64,000 nucleotides of DNA from JAITWN01 sp964388175 (GTDB lineage Bacteria > Pseudomonadota > Gammaproteobacteria > SZUA-140): assembly GCA_964388175.1 (NCBI GenBank), contig CAYLYS010000001.1, forward strand, positions 1 to 64,000, written 5' to 3'. The translations under genes were made by a program, and so were the position numbers. The notes below the pieces were generated by a model. That model had not been told where the DNA came from. It saw only the letters and a program-made list of their open reading frames with translations, and made no database searches. Below, piece by piece: positions 49,453 to 58,593 of this stretch (position 1 is its first letter; each line of letters opens with the position of its first letter).

Positions 49453-49951
49453 GGCGCAGCAGCAGATAGAAGGCGAGGGCGGCGAAGCCGGCGAAGGCGA
49501 TCAGCGTCCAGCTCGGCATGCTCAGGCCGAGCATGCGCCAGCTCACTTCCGCGCATTCCCCCGAACCGCGCAGCACCAGCTCCAGCGTGCGCGCGAGGGG
49601 GAAATTCTCCAGCATGTAGTCGAGTCCCGGTCCGCAGGAGGGCACGCGGTCTTCGGGCAGATTCTCCAGCCACACATGACGTCCGGCGACCGCCGCACCG
49701 GCGGCTGCCGCCAGGATGAGCAGCCCGGCGTAGATGCGCTGTCCGAGCCGTCCGGGATTGTGCAGGGCGGCGACCAGAAAAACGATGCCCAGCACGATCA
49801 CGGCGACGCGCTGCAGGACGCACAAAGGGCACGGTTCCAGCCCGTCCACATGCTGCAGGTAGAGCGCCGTGGCCATGAGCAGCACGCAGGCGAGGAAGCC
49901 GGCGAGAAACAGAGGGCGGGCGTGGGCGAGATGTCGGAGCGGGCCGTTCAT
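49436..49951 (-). CDS. dsbB: Disulfide bond formation protein B
   Basis: DsbB reoxidises periplasmic DsbA and passes the electrons to quinone. The 171-residue protein has four membrane spans, the first periplasmic pair Cys41/Cys44 in LEPCPLCVLQR and the second pair Cys106 and Cys133 in the long second loop (PSCGPG, GSGECAEVSW). Length and Cys positions match the E. coli protein. Its 3' end overlaps mlaA convergently. Confidence 0.95.
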   Translation of the reverse strand: MNGPLRHLAHARPLFLAGFLACVLLMATALYLQHVDGLEPCPLCVLQRVAVIVLGIVFLVAALHNPGRLGQRIYAGLLILAAAAGAAVAGRHVWLENLPEDRVPSCGPGLDYMLENFPLARTLELVLRGSGECAEVSWRMLGLSMPSWTLIAFAGFAALAFYLLLRPSARP

Positions 49952-49966
49952 GATCTGTCCTTTGAT

Positions 49967-50218
49967 TCAGCACGAGACCGGGCGCAGGCGTCCGCGCCGT
50001 TCGCCGGCGCAGCGGGTGTCGAGCAATACCGGCAACTGGCGCCGCCGCCGCTCCGTCGCGGCGCGACGTTCCTGTTGCGTATCGACGCCGGCATCGATGC
50101 GGGGCGGGGCGGCGACGGGCTGCACCGCCTGCACCGGCGCGCCGCGCCCGGTGCGCGTTTGTCCGCCGCAGGCGCTGCTGCGGCCGATGATGTCGATGCT
50201 GAGGGGAAAATGGCTCAT
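49967..50218 (-). CDS. Possible small arginine-rich protein
   Basis: The 83-residue frame begins MSHFPLSIDIIGRSSACGG and ends with an arginine-rich tail (RRAATERRRRQLPVLLD). The pattern of short polar segments and ERR repeats occurs in small uncharacterised gammaproteobacterial proteins. It is in line with dsbB (15-bp gap) and fpr (34-bp gap) on the same strand. Codon-level evidence is weak, so it is only tentatively coding. Confidence 0.4.
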   Translation of the reverse strand: MSHFPLSIDIIGRSSACGGQTRTGRGAPVQAVQPVAAPPRIDAGVDTQQERRAATERRRRQLPVLLDTRCAGERRGRLRPVSC

Positions 50219-50252
50219 GTGGCGAGTATACCGCGGCCGGGTGCCGCGGCGA

Positions 50253-50996
50253 TTACCAGTAATGCTCGGTGGTGATCTGTCCGGGCGATGAGCGCTTGTT
50301 CCTGCGCAGTCCGCGTGCTTCGAGCGCCTGGATGCTGTCTTTCACCATGCCGGGGTTGCCGCAGATCATGATCTGGGACTGTTCCGCGTTCAGCGTCAGT
50401 CCAGCGCGCGCTTCCAGCCGGCCATCGGTGATGGTGATCGGGATGCGGTCACGGATGGCGAAATCCGTGTCTTCGCGGCTGACGTAGGGGACATAGGTGA
50501 AATGTCCGGGGTGGGCGCTATGGAAACCCGCGATTTCATCGCGATAAGCCAATTCGGCCGTGGTGCGCGCGGCATGTGCCAGCACCACCTGATCGAAGCG
50601 GGTCCACAGTTCCGCTGTTTTCAGCAGCGATATGAATACGCCGATCGCGGTGCCGGTCGCCAGCAGCCACAGCTGCGGCGCGTCGGGTACCTCGGAGAGC
50701 GTGAAGTAGCCGGCGGCGCGCGCTTGTACCCAGATGCGGTCGCCGCTCTGCAGCGCCTGCAGGCGGTCGGTCAGCGGGCCCTGCGGGATGGCGATGAAAT
50801 GAAATTCGAGCAGACGCTCATCGGGTGCGCTGACGAAGGAGTACGGTCGCGCTACACGCTCGCCGTCGATGTCCAGCCCGAGCTGCGTGAACTGGCCGGC
50901 ACGGAACGGCTCCACCGGCGCGTCGATGCGCAGCGAGTAGAGCTTGTCCGTCCATTGCTTTTTGTCGACGACCCGTCCTTCAACCCATTGATTCAT
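50253..50996 (-). CDS. fpr: Ferredoxin--NADP reductase
   Basis: The 247-residue flavoenzyme exchanges electrons between NADPH and ferredoxin or flavodoxin and supports redox stress responses. FAD motif RPYSFVSAP is at about residues 50-58, the NADP segment LLATGTAIGVFISLL near 110-125, MICGNPGMVKDS further on, and the C-terminal TTEHYW aromatic ending is typical of the bacterial Fpr subclass. Length is as expected. Confidence 0.93.
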   Translation of the reverse strand: MNQWVEGRVVDKKQWTDKLYSLRIDAPVEPFRAGQFTQLGLDIDGERVARPYSFVSAPDERLLEFHFIAIPQGPLTDRLQALQSGDRIWVQARAAGYFTLSEVPDAPQLWLLATGTAIGVFISLLKTAELWTRFDQVVLAHAARTTAELAYRDEIAGFHSAHPGHFTYVPYVSREDTDFAIRDRIPITITDGRLEARAGLTLNAEQSQIMICGNPGMVKDSIQALEARGLRRNKRSSPGQITTEHYW

Positions 50997-51057
50997 GTCG
51001 ATCCGTGTGCGCAGGCGAAAAGCGGCGATTATACACCAGGGTAGCGCGCCGTGGCCG

Positions 51058-51822
51058 TCAGCGGCATTCCCCGATCGAGCCGGGCCGGCAGCGGCGGCGG
51101 TCGATCCATTGAGTGTTGTCGAGCGTGGCTTCGGCGAAATTGGCGCCGCTGATATCGGCGTTGACCAGGCGCGCCTGGGTCAGATCGGCGCCGCTGAAGT
51201 CGGTCGACAGCAGCGCCGTGTGTTCGAGATTGGCGGCACGCAGGGTCGCTCCCCGCAGCGAAGCGCGCTCCAGCACCGCTTCCCGCAGATCGGCGCCGCT
51301 CAGATCGGCGGACGAGAAGTCGGCGCCGTCGGCGCGCGCCTGACCGAGCTTGGCCTTCTCCAGCCGTGCGCGCGTCAGCTTGGCGCCGCTCATTTCCGCC
51401 TGATAGAAGGAGGTTTCGCGCAGTTCCGCTGCGGTGAAGTCGGCTCCGTTCAGGCGGGCGCGGTTGAACGTCGTGCCGTTCATGAGCGCGCCGGCAAGGT
51501 TGGCGCCGGTGAGGTCGGCGCCGAGCATGCGCGCATTGTCCACTTTCGCGTCCTGCAGGTTGGCGCCGGACAGATTGGCGAAATTGAGCTCCACGCCGGT
51601 CAGCAGCGCATTGCTGAGGTTGGCGTTTTCCAGATTGGTCCGGGTGAGGATCGCGCCGCGCAGATCGATGCCGCTGAGATCGATGCCGCGCTTGTCGCAA
51701 TTGATCCAGATGACCCGCGGCGCCGGCTCATCGCTGCAGGCGGCCAGGGCGCTGACCGGGTAGAGGGTGGCCAATCCCAAGATAGGCGCCAGGACGGCAG
51801 TCGATCCCGCACGGAGCCTCAT
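51058..51822 (-). CDS. Secreted pentapeptide-repeat protein
   Basis: The 254-residue protein has a signal peptide (LAPILGLATLYPVSALAA) followed by about 30 tandem A(D/N)LXX-type pentapeptides from residue 48 to 235, for example LSGANLQDAKVDNARML, which fold as a right-handed quadrilateral beta-helix. Short cysteine-containing caps flank the repeats. Cytosolic members can mimic DNA and protect gyrase; an exported one more likely binds envelope partners. CAGGAG precedes the ATG at 51822. Confidence 0.85.
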   Translation of the reverse strand: MRLRAGSTAVLAPILGLATLYPVSALAACSDEPAPRVIWINCDKRGIDLSGIDLRGAILTRTNLENANLSNALLTGVELNFANLSGANLQDAKVDNARMLGADLTGANLAGALMNGTTFNRARLNGADFTAAELRETSFYQAEMSGAKLTRARLEKAKLGQARADGADFSSADLSGADLREAVLERASLRGATLRAANLEHTALLSTDFSGADLTQARLVNADISGANFAEATLDNTQWIDRRRCRPGSIGECR

Positions 51823-51964
51823 GTATTCTCCTGAAAAATCCGATGCAACATGCATGGGAGTGTAGCAAAGTTGGCGACTCTGGGTGGCGGGCGCTTTTTC
51901 GGCGCCGCTCGCATGGATCATAATGAAGGTCGCCGTTCGATAGCGCGCTTTTGGGGGGTGAATC

Positions 51965-52675
51965 ATGAGCATGGAAATTCTGCGGGCGACCACCGCGCAG
52001 GACGCCGCCGGCGTCGCTGTGCAGCGCCTGCTGACGGAAGCGGGTGCGCAGTACGGACCGATCATCGGCTGGGATCAGTTCCACATCGCGCCGACGGCCG
52101 GTCTGCCCGAACAGCGCGACAGCGGTCAGGAGGTCGTGACCTATCTGCTCGCCGGCGCGCTGCGCCATGAGGATGATCGCGGCAATCGGGCGACGGTCTG
52201 TGCCGGTGGCGCGCAGCGTGTCAGCACCGGGCGCGGCCTGTCGCATGCGGCGGTTGCCCAGGGCGGCGTGCCGGCGCGAGGCATCCGCCTGCGCATCGGC
52301 CTGCCGGCGCGCATGAGCCGGACCGAGCCGGCCTTTCAGCAGGTGGACCCGGACCGTTTCCCGAGCCGGAGCATCAACGGTGGTCGCCTGGTCACGATCA
52401 TCGGCGAAGGATCGCCGCTCGAACTCGCGGGCGATATGCGCTGTTACGATGTGCATCTGGATCCGGGCGTGAGCTGGCAAGACGTCGTGCCGGCCGGTTT
52501 TCGCGGCCTGGTTTACACGGTGAGCGGTTCCGCCGCGGTGGATGCCCGCGACATCGATCAGGGCGATGCCTGTTTCTTCGATGATCCCGGCCGTATCCGC
52601 ATAGAGGCGCGGGAGGAATGTCGATTGCTGTACTGCACCGCCAGGCCCTACGGCCAGGAGCGCGGCGCGGCCTGA
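51965..52675 (+). CDS. Pirin family protein
   Basis: The 236-residue bicupin has the pirin-type N-terminal domain with GWDQFHIAPTAGLPEQRDSGQEVVTYLLAG, but the usual HPHRGFET metal motif is altered (RDSGQEVVTYLLAGALRHED). A second cupin follows near 130-225. Pirins act as redox-responsive cofactors or quercetinase-like dioxygenases; changes at the metal site make catalysis doubtful. It is a lone gene divergent from the pentapeptide-repeat gene. Confidence 0.75.
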   Translation: MSMEILRATTAQDAAGVAVQRLLTEAGAQYGPIIGWDQFHIAPTAGLPEQRDSGQEVVTYLLAGALRHEDDRGNRATVCAGGAQRVSTGRGLSHAAVAQGGVPARGIRLRIGLPARMSRTEPAFQQVDPDRFPSRSINGGRLVTIIGEGSPLELAGDMRCYDVHLDPGVSWQDVVPAGFRGLVYTVSGSAAVDARDIDQGDACFFDDPGRIRIEAREECRLLYCTARPYGQERGAA

Positions 52676-52732
52676 CGCGCCCGCGGGGCCGCGAGCAGGC
52701 GTATCTTTACCTGCTCCGGGCCTACTCTGGAT

Positions 52733-53968
52733 CTACTCTGCACCGGTCAGTCTGCTGAAGATCAGAAAGCCTGCTATGTAAGTGCCGGCCGCCGATCCGA
52801 GCGAAGCGCATACGAAGACCAGCAGCGTGCGCGATACGCGGTTGCGCCACCAGCCGCGCAGCTGCCGGGTATCCTGCCGCAGCCGGCTGAAATCGCCGAC
52901 TTCCGGTTTGCGCAGCCAGGTCTCGACCAGGGCGGCAATCATGCCGGCTCCCACCACCGGGTTGAACGAGGTCAGCGGCGCGGCGGCGAATGCGCTGGCG
53001 ATGGTGAGATAATGCCCGCCGGCGATGGTGGCGCCGAGCGCGGCGAGGCCGCCGTTGATCATGATCCAGTCGAACACCATCCGCATGCCGAGTTGCGGGT
53101 TGTGCAGAAAGCCGAGCGCGAAGCCGGCCAGGATCAGCACGATCACCACCCATGACAGGATGCGCGGCAGGCGGCTGGGCGGCGGAATTCGGTCCAGCTC
53201 GGCGAGACGGGCCGATTGCCCGGTTTCGGTGGTCAGTTCCTCCTGCAGGTATTGCTGCAGTCCGCGCAAGTGTCCGGCGCCGACGATCACCAGCACGTTA
53301 CGGTAAGCGTTGGCGCCGATCTCGGCCGCCAGGCGCAGGGACATGTAACGGTCGCGCTCGTCTATCAGCGGCACGTAGAGTGCCTGCGCTTCCTCGGCAA
53401 ACTGGGTGAAGATCGATTCGAGCATGTCGCCCTGCTTGAGGCGTTCGATCTCTTCCTCGCTGATGCTGCGTCTGCTGGTCACGCTGCCGAGCAGGCCGGC
53501 GATGAGGCTGATGCGTTGCCACCAGCGCACGCCGCGATAGATGCGCTTGAGGGTGATCGCGATCTCGCGGTCGATGAGCAGCACGGGCAGGTGGCGTGTC
53601 TGCGCGCCTTCGATGGCCGCGTGCATCTCCGCGCCCGGTGTGACGCCGAGCTGTTCCGCCATGCGCTGCTGATAGGCGCCGAGGGCCAGGCTGGCGGTGA
53701 CCAGCGCGGCCTTTTTTTCCCTGAAAACCTGGAACAGATCCATCCGTGCGAGTGCATCGGGGTTGACGATGGCGTTGTAGCGGCTGGGGCAGAGTTCGAC
53801 GGCGACGGCGTCATAGTCGCCGCCTGCCAGCAATTCCTTCACCTTGTTCGCGCTGGCGCGCGAGATGTGCGCGGTGCCGAGCAGAGTGAGGCGGTGAGCG
53901 CCATGTTCGACGACGAGCAAGGGCTCGGCATCGATGGTGGTGTCCGCGGGAGTGAGTATGGGGTTCAT
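52733..53968 (-). CDS. TraB/PrgY family membrane protein
   Basis: The 411-residue protein has the TraB domain with LTLLGTAHISRASANKVKEL at the N-terminus, VAVELCPSRYNAIVNPD and VIVGAGHLRGLQQYL, followed by about four membrane spans in the C-terminal 150 residues. PrgY in Enterococcus blocks self-induction by a pheromone peptide, so a metalloprotease-like function on peptides has been proposed; the role in proteobacteria is unknown. The ATG at 53968 was chosen by homology. The frame is open upstream but lacks protein-like sequence. Confidence 0.88.
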   Translation of the reverse strand: MNPILTPADTTIDAEPLLVVEHGAHRLTLLGTAHISRASANKVKELLAGGDYDAVAVELCPSRYNAIVNPDALARMDLFQVFREKKAALVTASLALGAYQQRMAEQLGVTPGAEMHAAIEGAQTRHLPVLLIDREIAITLKRIYRGVRWWQRISLIAGLLGSVTSRRSISEEEIERLKQGDMLESIFTQFAEEAQALYVPLIDERDRYMSLRLAAEIGANAYRNVLVIVGAGHLRGLQQYLQEELTTETGQSARLAELDRIPPPSRLPRILSWVVIVLILAGFALGFLHNPQLGMRMVFDWIMINGGLAALGATIAGGHYLTIASAFAAAPLTSFNPVVGAGMIAALVETWLRKPEVGDFSRLRQDTRQLRGWWRNRVSRTLLVFVCASLGSAAGTYIAGFLIFSRLTGAE

Positions 53969-54218
53969 GGTCGGAATGGCGCCCGGATCGATTCTGATAG
54001 AGTACTCAAAAAACCCGCGGGGTGTTGGAGCAGCGCTTGCGGCCCGGAAGAGACCGGTAGATGTGGCGGGCGCGCAGCGCCGTCTCCGGCGCCCTGTTTC
54101 TGCAATTGTAAGTGAATGATTCGGCAAGAGGTAATGATACGGTGATGGAGAAGTTCGGTGTTCGCCGCCATGGCGCCGCGAACGTGTGGTGCGTGTTGCC
54201 GGTGCGCGGGGGCCGCGC

Positions 54219-55001
54219 ATGAAAGTGTGGGGAAAGATACTGGGGGGCGTGTTCGGCTTCATGCTGGGCGGTCCGATCGGTGCGCTGATCGGTGTTGCCA
54301 TCGGCCATGCGTTCGACCGGGGCTTGCACCGGGTTGCCGGCGCGATACCGCGTGCGCGCGCGCAGGGGGCGTTTTTCACCGCGGTTTTTTCCGTGCTCGG
54401 TCATCTGTCCAAGGCCGATGGCCGCGTCAATGAGAACGAGATCCGCATGGCCGAGGCGGTGATGGATCACATGGGTTTGCCGGCGCCGTTGCGCGAGCAT
54501 GCCAAGGCGCTGTTCCGGCGCGGCAAGGAGCCCGGCTTTTCCCTCGATGCCGCGTTGGCGGATTTCGCGCGCGAGAGCCGGCACAGCCGTGAGTTGACGC
54601 GTATATTCCTGGAAATCCTGCTGCAATCGGCTTATGCCGACGGCGATATGCATGCCGCGGAAGCGCGCGTGCTGGAGCGGGTGCGCGAGCGTCTGAGTTT
54701 TCCGCGCGACGAGTTCGCGCGTCTGGACGCCATGATGCGCGCTGCCGCCGGCGGTGCGTCAGGGCGTGCGCAGAGCGGCGCGCGCGATATGGATCTGGCG
54801 CGCGCCTATCAGATACTGGGTTGCAATCCCGATGCCAGCGATGCCGAGATCAAGAAACAATACCGGCTTCTGCTGAGCCAGCATCATCCGGACAAGCTCG
54901 TCGCCAAGGGCTTGCCGGAAGAAATGATGAAGCTCGCCGCCGAGCGCACCGTGGAAATTCGCCAGGCGTATGAACGATTGCGCGCCGCGCGCGGTTTCTG
55001 A
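54219..55001 (+). CDS. djlA: Membrane-anchored co-chaperone DjlA
   Basis: DjlA is a DnaK co-chaperone anchored by one N-terminal span. The 260-residue protein has the glycine-rich anchor GGVFGFMLGGPIGALIGVAIG, a TerB-like helical domain at about 50-170 with SKADGRVNENEIRMAEAVM, and a C-terminal J domain (residues 190-260) with the HPD motif in LSQHHPDKLVAKGLP. All three parts are intact. The ATG at 54219 matches the family N-terminus. Confidence 0.94.
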   Translation: MKVWGKILGGVFGFMLGGPIGALIGVAIGHAFDRGLHRVAGAIPRARAQGAFFTAVFSVLGHLSKADGRVNENEIRMAEAVMDHMGLPAPLREHAKALFRRGKEPGFSLDAALADFARESRHSRELTRIFLEILLQSAYADGDMHAAEARVLERVRERLSFPRDEFARLDAMMRAAAGGASGRAQSGARDMDLARAYQILGCNPDASDAEIKKQYRLLLSQHHPDKLVAKGLPEEMMKLAAERTVEIRQAYERLRAARGF

Positions 55002-55054
55002 AGGGTGAAACGGGTGTGTCGCCGGGCGCGTTTGTGACGGCTTAATGGCGGATG

Positions 55055-55063
55055 TGGTATCAT
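55055..55063 (+). promoter_or_regulatory. Extended -10 promoter element of sspAB
   Basis: TGG-TATCAT at 55055-55063 forms an extended -10 box 62 bp before the sspA ATG. No close -35 match was found, which is common for extended -10 promoters. Confidence 0.45.
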
Positions 55064-55124
55064 GCTGCGATTCGCGCCGCGATAGACTCACGTTGGGCAT
55101 CACATTGGGGAGAGACGTATCGTA

Positions 55125-55751
55125 ATGGCGATCTCAGCCGCCCGCAGGCCGGTCATGACCCTGTATTCAAAGGCCGACTGTCCGCTCAGTCATCGTGTCC
55201 GCATCGTACTCGCCGAGAAAGGCGTCGTTGCCGACATCATCAATGTCGATATCAATAACCCGCCTGAAGACCTGATCGATATCAATGCCTACAACTCGGT
55301 GCCGACGCTCGTCGACCGAGACCTCGTGCTCTACGACTCCATGGTCATCATGGAATACCTCGACGAACGTTTTCCCCACCCGCCGCTGATGCCGGTGGAT
55401 CCGGTCTCACGCGCGCGTACCCGCATGATGCTGCATCGCATCGACAAGGACTGGTATGGCCTCGTCGCCGATCTCACCGGCACGGACAAGGCGCGCGCCG
55501 AGCAGGCGCGCAACATGCTGCGCAACGATTTCACCATGCTGTCGCCGATTCTCGCCAAGAAGCCTTATTTCATGAGCGATGAATTCGCGCTGATCGAATG
55601 CGCGATGGCTCCGATACTCTGGCGCCTGCCCTGCTTCGGTCTGGAGATGCCGACGCAGCTCAAGCCGTTGCTGCGCTATGCCGAGCGCGTCTTCGATCGC
55701 CCGTCGTTCCGCAGCAGCCTGTCGGCCGTGGAACAGGAGCTGGTCAGGTAG
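55125..55751 (+). CDS. sspA: Stringent starvation protein A
   Basis: SspA is a glutathione S-transferase-fold protein that binds RNA polymerase and alters sigma70 promoter use in stationary phase. The 208-residue protein has the thioredoxin-like start TLYSKADCPLSHRVRIVLAEKG, the NSVPTLVDRDLVLYDSMVIMEYLDERFPHPP segment and a helical C-terminal domain. SspA lacks transferase activity. It is followed at 8 bp by sspB, the classic pair. Confidence 0.95.
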   Translation: MAISAARRPVMTLYSKADCPLSHRVRIVLAEKGVVADIINVDINNPPEDLIDINAYNSVPTLVDRDLVLYDSMVIMEYLDERFPHPPLMPVDPVSRARTRMMLHRIDKDWYGLVADLTGTDKARAEQARNMLRNDFTMLSPILAKKPYFMSDEFALIECAMAPILWRLPCFGLEMPTQLKPLLRYAERVFDRPSFRSSLSAVEQELVR

Positions 55752-55759
55752 GAGGCGGC

Positions 55760-56191
55760 ATGGAGCAGCACATCAGCATGACGTCGAGCCGTCCGTATAT
55801 TCTGCGTGCCATCTACGACTGGATCGTCGACAATGGGCTGACGCCGTATATTCTGGTCAATGCCGAAGCGCCGGGTGCGCAGGTCCCCGAACGGCATGTC
55901 GAGCACGGCCGCATCGTGCTCAACATCGCGCCGCGCGCGGTCAGTGCCTGGCAGCAGGATCTGACCCGGATTTTCTTCAGCGCGCGCTTCGGCGGCGTCA
56001 GTCAGAACGTCAGTATTCCGATCGCTGCCGTGCTTGCCATCTACGCCAAGGAGAACGGCAAGGGCATGGTGTTCGAGAAGGAAGAGCACGGCAGTCCACC
56101 GCCGGCGTCGCCGCCTTCACCCCCGTCGCCGCCATCACCATCGTCCGAGGCGGGGAAAAAGCGCCGCCCGCACCTGCAGGTCATCAAGTAG
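55760..56191 (+). CDS. sspB: ClpXP adaptor SspB
   Basis: SspB delivers ssrA-tagged proteins to ClpXP. The 143-residue protein has the substrate-binding domain (SRPYILRAIYDWIVDNGLTP, IPIAAVLAIYAKENGKGM), a flexible linker rich in Pro-Ser repeats, and the ClpX-binding tail RPHLQVIK at the C-terminus. GGAGG precedes the ATG at 55760. The proline-rich linker with PPSP repeats is longer and more regular than I expect. Its last 8 bp overlap the convergent glcD-like gene. Confidence 0.94.
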   Translation: MEQHISMTSSRPYILRAIYDWIVDNGLTPYILVNAEAPGAQVPERHVEHGRIVLNIAPRAVSAWQQDLTRIFFSARFGGVSQNVSIPIAAVLAIYAKENGKGMVFEKEEHGSPPPASPPSPPSPPSPSSEAGKKRRPHLQVIK

Positions 56192-57575
56192 GCGGCGGCA
56201 GCGTCTTGTCCGGATTGAGCAGCTGGTCGGGATCGAACTGCGCCTTGATGCGCCGCATCAGATCGAGACTGACCGGATCGATCTCGCGATCGACGTAATC
56301 GCGTTTCTCCAGCCCCACCCCATGCTCGCCGGACAGCGTGCCGCCGAGCGCGAGCACGAGATCGAACACGCGCGACAAACAGGGTAGCGCGCTTGCCATC
56401 TGCCGGTGGTCGTCCGGATCGACGAGCAGATTGACGTGAATATTGCCGTTGCCGGCATGGCCGAAGTTGACGATGGTGATCCCGCTGTCGTGCGACAGGC
56501 GCTCGAGACCGGTGATCAGTTCGGGAATGCGTGAAACCGGCACCACCACGTCCTCATTGATCTTCTTCGGCGCGATCTTGCGCAGCGCCGGCGACAGCGC
56601 CTTGCGTGTGGCCCACAGCGCCGCGGTTTCGCGCGCGTCGGCCGCCGCGACGAAGCTGATCAATCCGTCGAGCGTCGCCGCCGCACGCACGGCGGCGACG
56701 GCGGCATCCATCGCGCTGCGTGGCCCGTCGACTTCGATCATCAGCAGCGCGCCGGCCCCTGCCGGCAGCGCCGCCTCCGAGTAGTCGCGAATCATCTCGA
56801 TCGCGCGCGCATCGATGAACTCGAGCCCGCACGGCGTCGCCGGCTGCGCCATGATGCGCGCGACGGCATGCGCCGCAGCGTGAATGGAATCATAGACCGC
56901 CTGCAGCGTGCGCTTTTCCTCGGGCAGCGGCGTCAGCTTGAGCGTCGCCTCGGTGATGATCGCCAGCGTGCCTTCCGATCCGATCAGCAGGCGCGTGAGG
57001 TCATAACCGACCACCCCTTTGCTGGTATTCACGCCGGTGCGGATCTCTTCGCCGGCGCCGGTCACGGCGCGCAGGCCGAGCACGTTTTCGCGCGGCGTGC
57101 CGTATTTCACCGCGCGCGGACCGGCGGAATTGTAGGCGAGGTTGCCGCCGATGCTGCAGAAGGCGGCGCTGGTCGGGTCGGGCGGCCAGAAGAAGCCATG
57201 CGCACCGACCGCATCCTGTACCGCCTGATTGCTGATGCCCGTTTCCACGGTGATCAGGCGGTCGGCGGGTTCGAGGCGCAGGATGCGCGTCATCCGTTCG
57301 GTCGACAGTACCAGGCCGCCGCGCGTGGGTACGGCGGCGCCGGTGGTGCCGGTGCCGCGACCGCGCGGCACGACGCAGATGCCGTGACGGCGGCACAGGC
57401 GCATGACGGCCAGCACTTCTTCATGATTTTCCGGAAAGGCGACCGCATCGGGCGGATGATGGCGGCGGCTGTTGTCGTAGCCGTAGGGCCAGCAGTCGGC
57501 GGGATCGCTGAGCAGCTTGCCGGGGCCGAGCGTTCGCGTCAGATCGGCGAGTGCGGCGGCAGCGATGCCGCTCAA
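56184..57575 (-). CDS. FAD-linked oxidase, GlcD/D-lactate dehydrogenase type
   Basis: The 463-residue flavoprotein oxidises a 2-hydroxyacid such as glycolate or D-lactate. The FAD-binding type 4 domain carries VVPRGRGTGTTGAAVPTRGG and SIGGNLAYNSAGPRAVKYG. The C-terminal domain has NFGHAGNGNIHVNLL and GGTLSGEHGVGLEKRD, which ligate the substrate side. No glcE or glcF subunit genes flank it, so it may act alone as a D-lactate dehydrogenase-like enzyme. Its ATG overlaps the stop of the BON-domain gene by four bases. Confidence 0.9.
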   Translation of the reverse strand: MSGIAAAALADLTRTLGPGKLLSDPADCWPYGYDNSRRHHPPDAVAFPENHEEVLAVMRLCRRHGICVVPRGRGTGTTGAAVPTRGGLVLSTERMTRILRLEPADRLITVETGISNQAVQDAVGAHGFFWPPDPTSAAFCSIGGNLAYNSAGPRAVKYGTPRENVLGLRAVTGAGEEIRTGVNTSKGVVGYDLTRLLIGSEGTLAIITEATLKLTPLPEEKRTLQAVYDSIHAAAHAVARIMAQPATPCGLEFIDARAIEMIRDYSEAALPAGAGALLMIEVDGPRSAMDAAVAAVRAAATLDGLISFVAAADARETAALWATRKALSPALRKIAPKKINEDVVVPVSRIPELITGLERLSHDSGITIVNFGHAGNGNIHVNLLVDPDDHRQMASALPCLSRVFDLVLALGGTLSGEHGVGLEKRDYVDREIDPVSLDLMRRIKAQFDPDQLLNPDKTLPPPT

Positions 57576-58174
57576 GCGAGGTACTCGAAAACGAATACGA
57601 TCAGTTTGACGCCTTCCACGCCCTGGACGATGGCGCCGATGCGGGCGGCGTCATCGCGCCGTACGCGTCCCATCAGATAGACCGTATCCCTTTCGGTGAC
57701 GATCTTGAGATGAGCGGAAGGAAATCCGTTCTCTCCCGCCAGCGCGCTTTTGACCCGCGCCGTGATCATGGTGTCGCGGCTGCGTTGACCGAGCTGCGAA
57801 GGCGGAGCGATTGCCAGGTGGTCGTGAATGCGGCGGATCTGCTCGATGCCGCGCAAGTGAGCGAGAACGCGCTGGCGTGTCGCTTCGTCGGGTACCTGTC
57901 CGGTGAGCAGGACGACCTGGTGATAGCTGGTGACGGATACATTGACGTCGCGCGCCAGCGAGCGGTCGCCGTTGACGGCGCTGGCGATGCGTGACTCCAG
58001 TCGCTCGTCTTCGAGCACCACGCCGGGCGGGCGCTTGTCCTGCGTGATCGCGACGCCCGCCGCGGCGCCCGCCACCAGCAGCGGGGCGGCGCAGCCCTGC
58101 AGCAGGAGCGGCGTGGCCAACGCCAGGGTGATCAGTGCCAGGGTAACCGATGACGACGGTGTTCTGAACCTCAC
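57572..58174 (-). CDS. dolP: Dual BON-domain lipoprotein, DolP/YraP-like
   Basis: The 200-residue outer-membrane lipoprotein has a signal with lipobox LLQGC and two BON domains (about 58-120 and 130-198; VSVTSYHQVVLLTGQVPDEATR, LKIVTERDTVYLMGRVRRDD). DolP binds anionic phospholipid and supports BAM function and envelope integrity. A GTG start at 58174 is preferred because GGGAGAAAACGAA precedes it and the signal peptide then has normal length. It follows yraN as in E. coli, but without diaA between them. Confidence 0.88.
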   Translation of the reverse strand: MRFRTPSSSVTLALITLALATPLLLQGCAAPLLVAGAAAGVAITQDKRPPGVVLEDERLESRIASAVNGDRSLARDVNVSVTSYHQVVLLTGQVPDEATRQRVLAHLRGIEQIRRIHDHLAIAPPSQLGQRSRDTMITARVKSALAGENGFPSAHLKIVTERDTVYLMGRVRRDDAARIGAIVQGVEGVKLIVFVFEYLA

Positions 58175-58209
58175 TTCGTTTTCTCCCGTATCGTGCCTGC
58201 GCACAAAGC

Positions 58210-58593
58210 TCAGCCGCTGAATGCGTCGCTGATCCATTCGATGTGCAGACCCTGCGGTGACGGCCGCACGGCGACGACGTCGAAGCGCATCGGCCGCTCG
58301 CGCTGCGCGGGGTGGGTCTGCAGATAATACTGCGCTGTCGTCAGCAGGCGGGCCTGTTTGCGCGCGGCGACGCTTTCCGCCGGACTGCCGTAGCGGTCGC
58401 TGCGGCGGTAGCGCACCTCGACGAACACCAGGCAGTCGCCGTCGCGCATGATCAGGTCGATTTCGCCGGCGCGGCAGTGGAAATTGCGTTCGATCACGCG
58501 CAAGCCGTGCGCGCTCAGGTGAGCGAGCGCGGCTTCTTCCGCGCGCCGACCGGCGTCCGGCGCCCGAGATTCAATTTCAGGCGATTCAATCAT
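58210..58593 (-). CDS. yraN: YraN family protein (UPF0102)
   Basis: The 127-residue protein has the nuclease-like core GLRVIERNFHCRAGEIDLIMRDGDCLVFVEVRYR, similar to Holliday junction resolvase-type endonucleases, with a basic middle. Biochemical function is not established. Its start overlaps the lpoA stop by eight bases and it is followed by the DolP-like gene, the conserved gammaproteobacterial order. Upstream in-frame sequence is the antisense reading of lpoA and was excluded. Confidence 0.93.
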   Translation of the reverse strand: MIESPEIESRAPDAGRRAEEAALAHLSAHGLRVIERNFHCRAGEIDLIMRDGDCLVFVEVRYRRSDRYGSPAESVAARKQARLLTTAQYYLQTHPAQRERPMRFDVVAVRPSPQGLHIEWISDAFSG

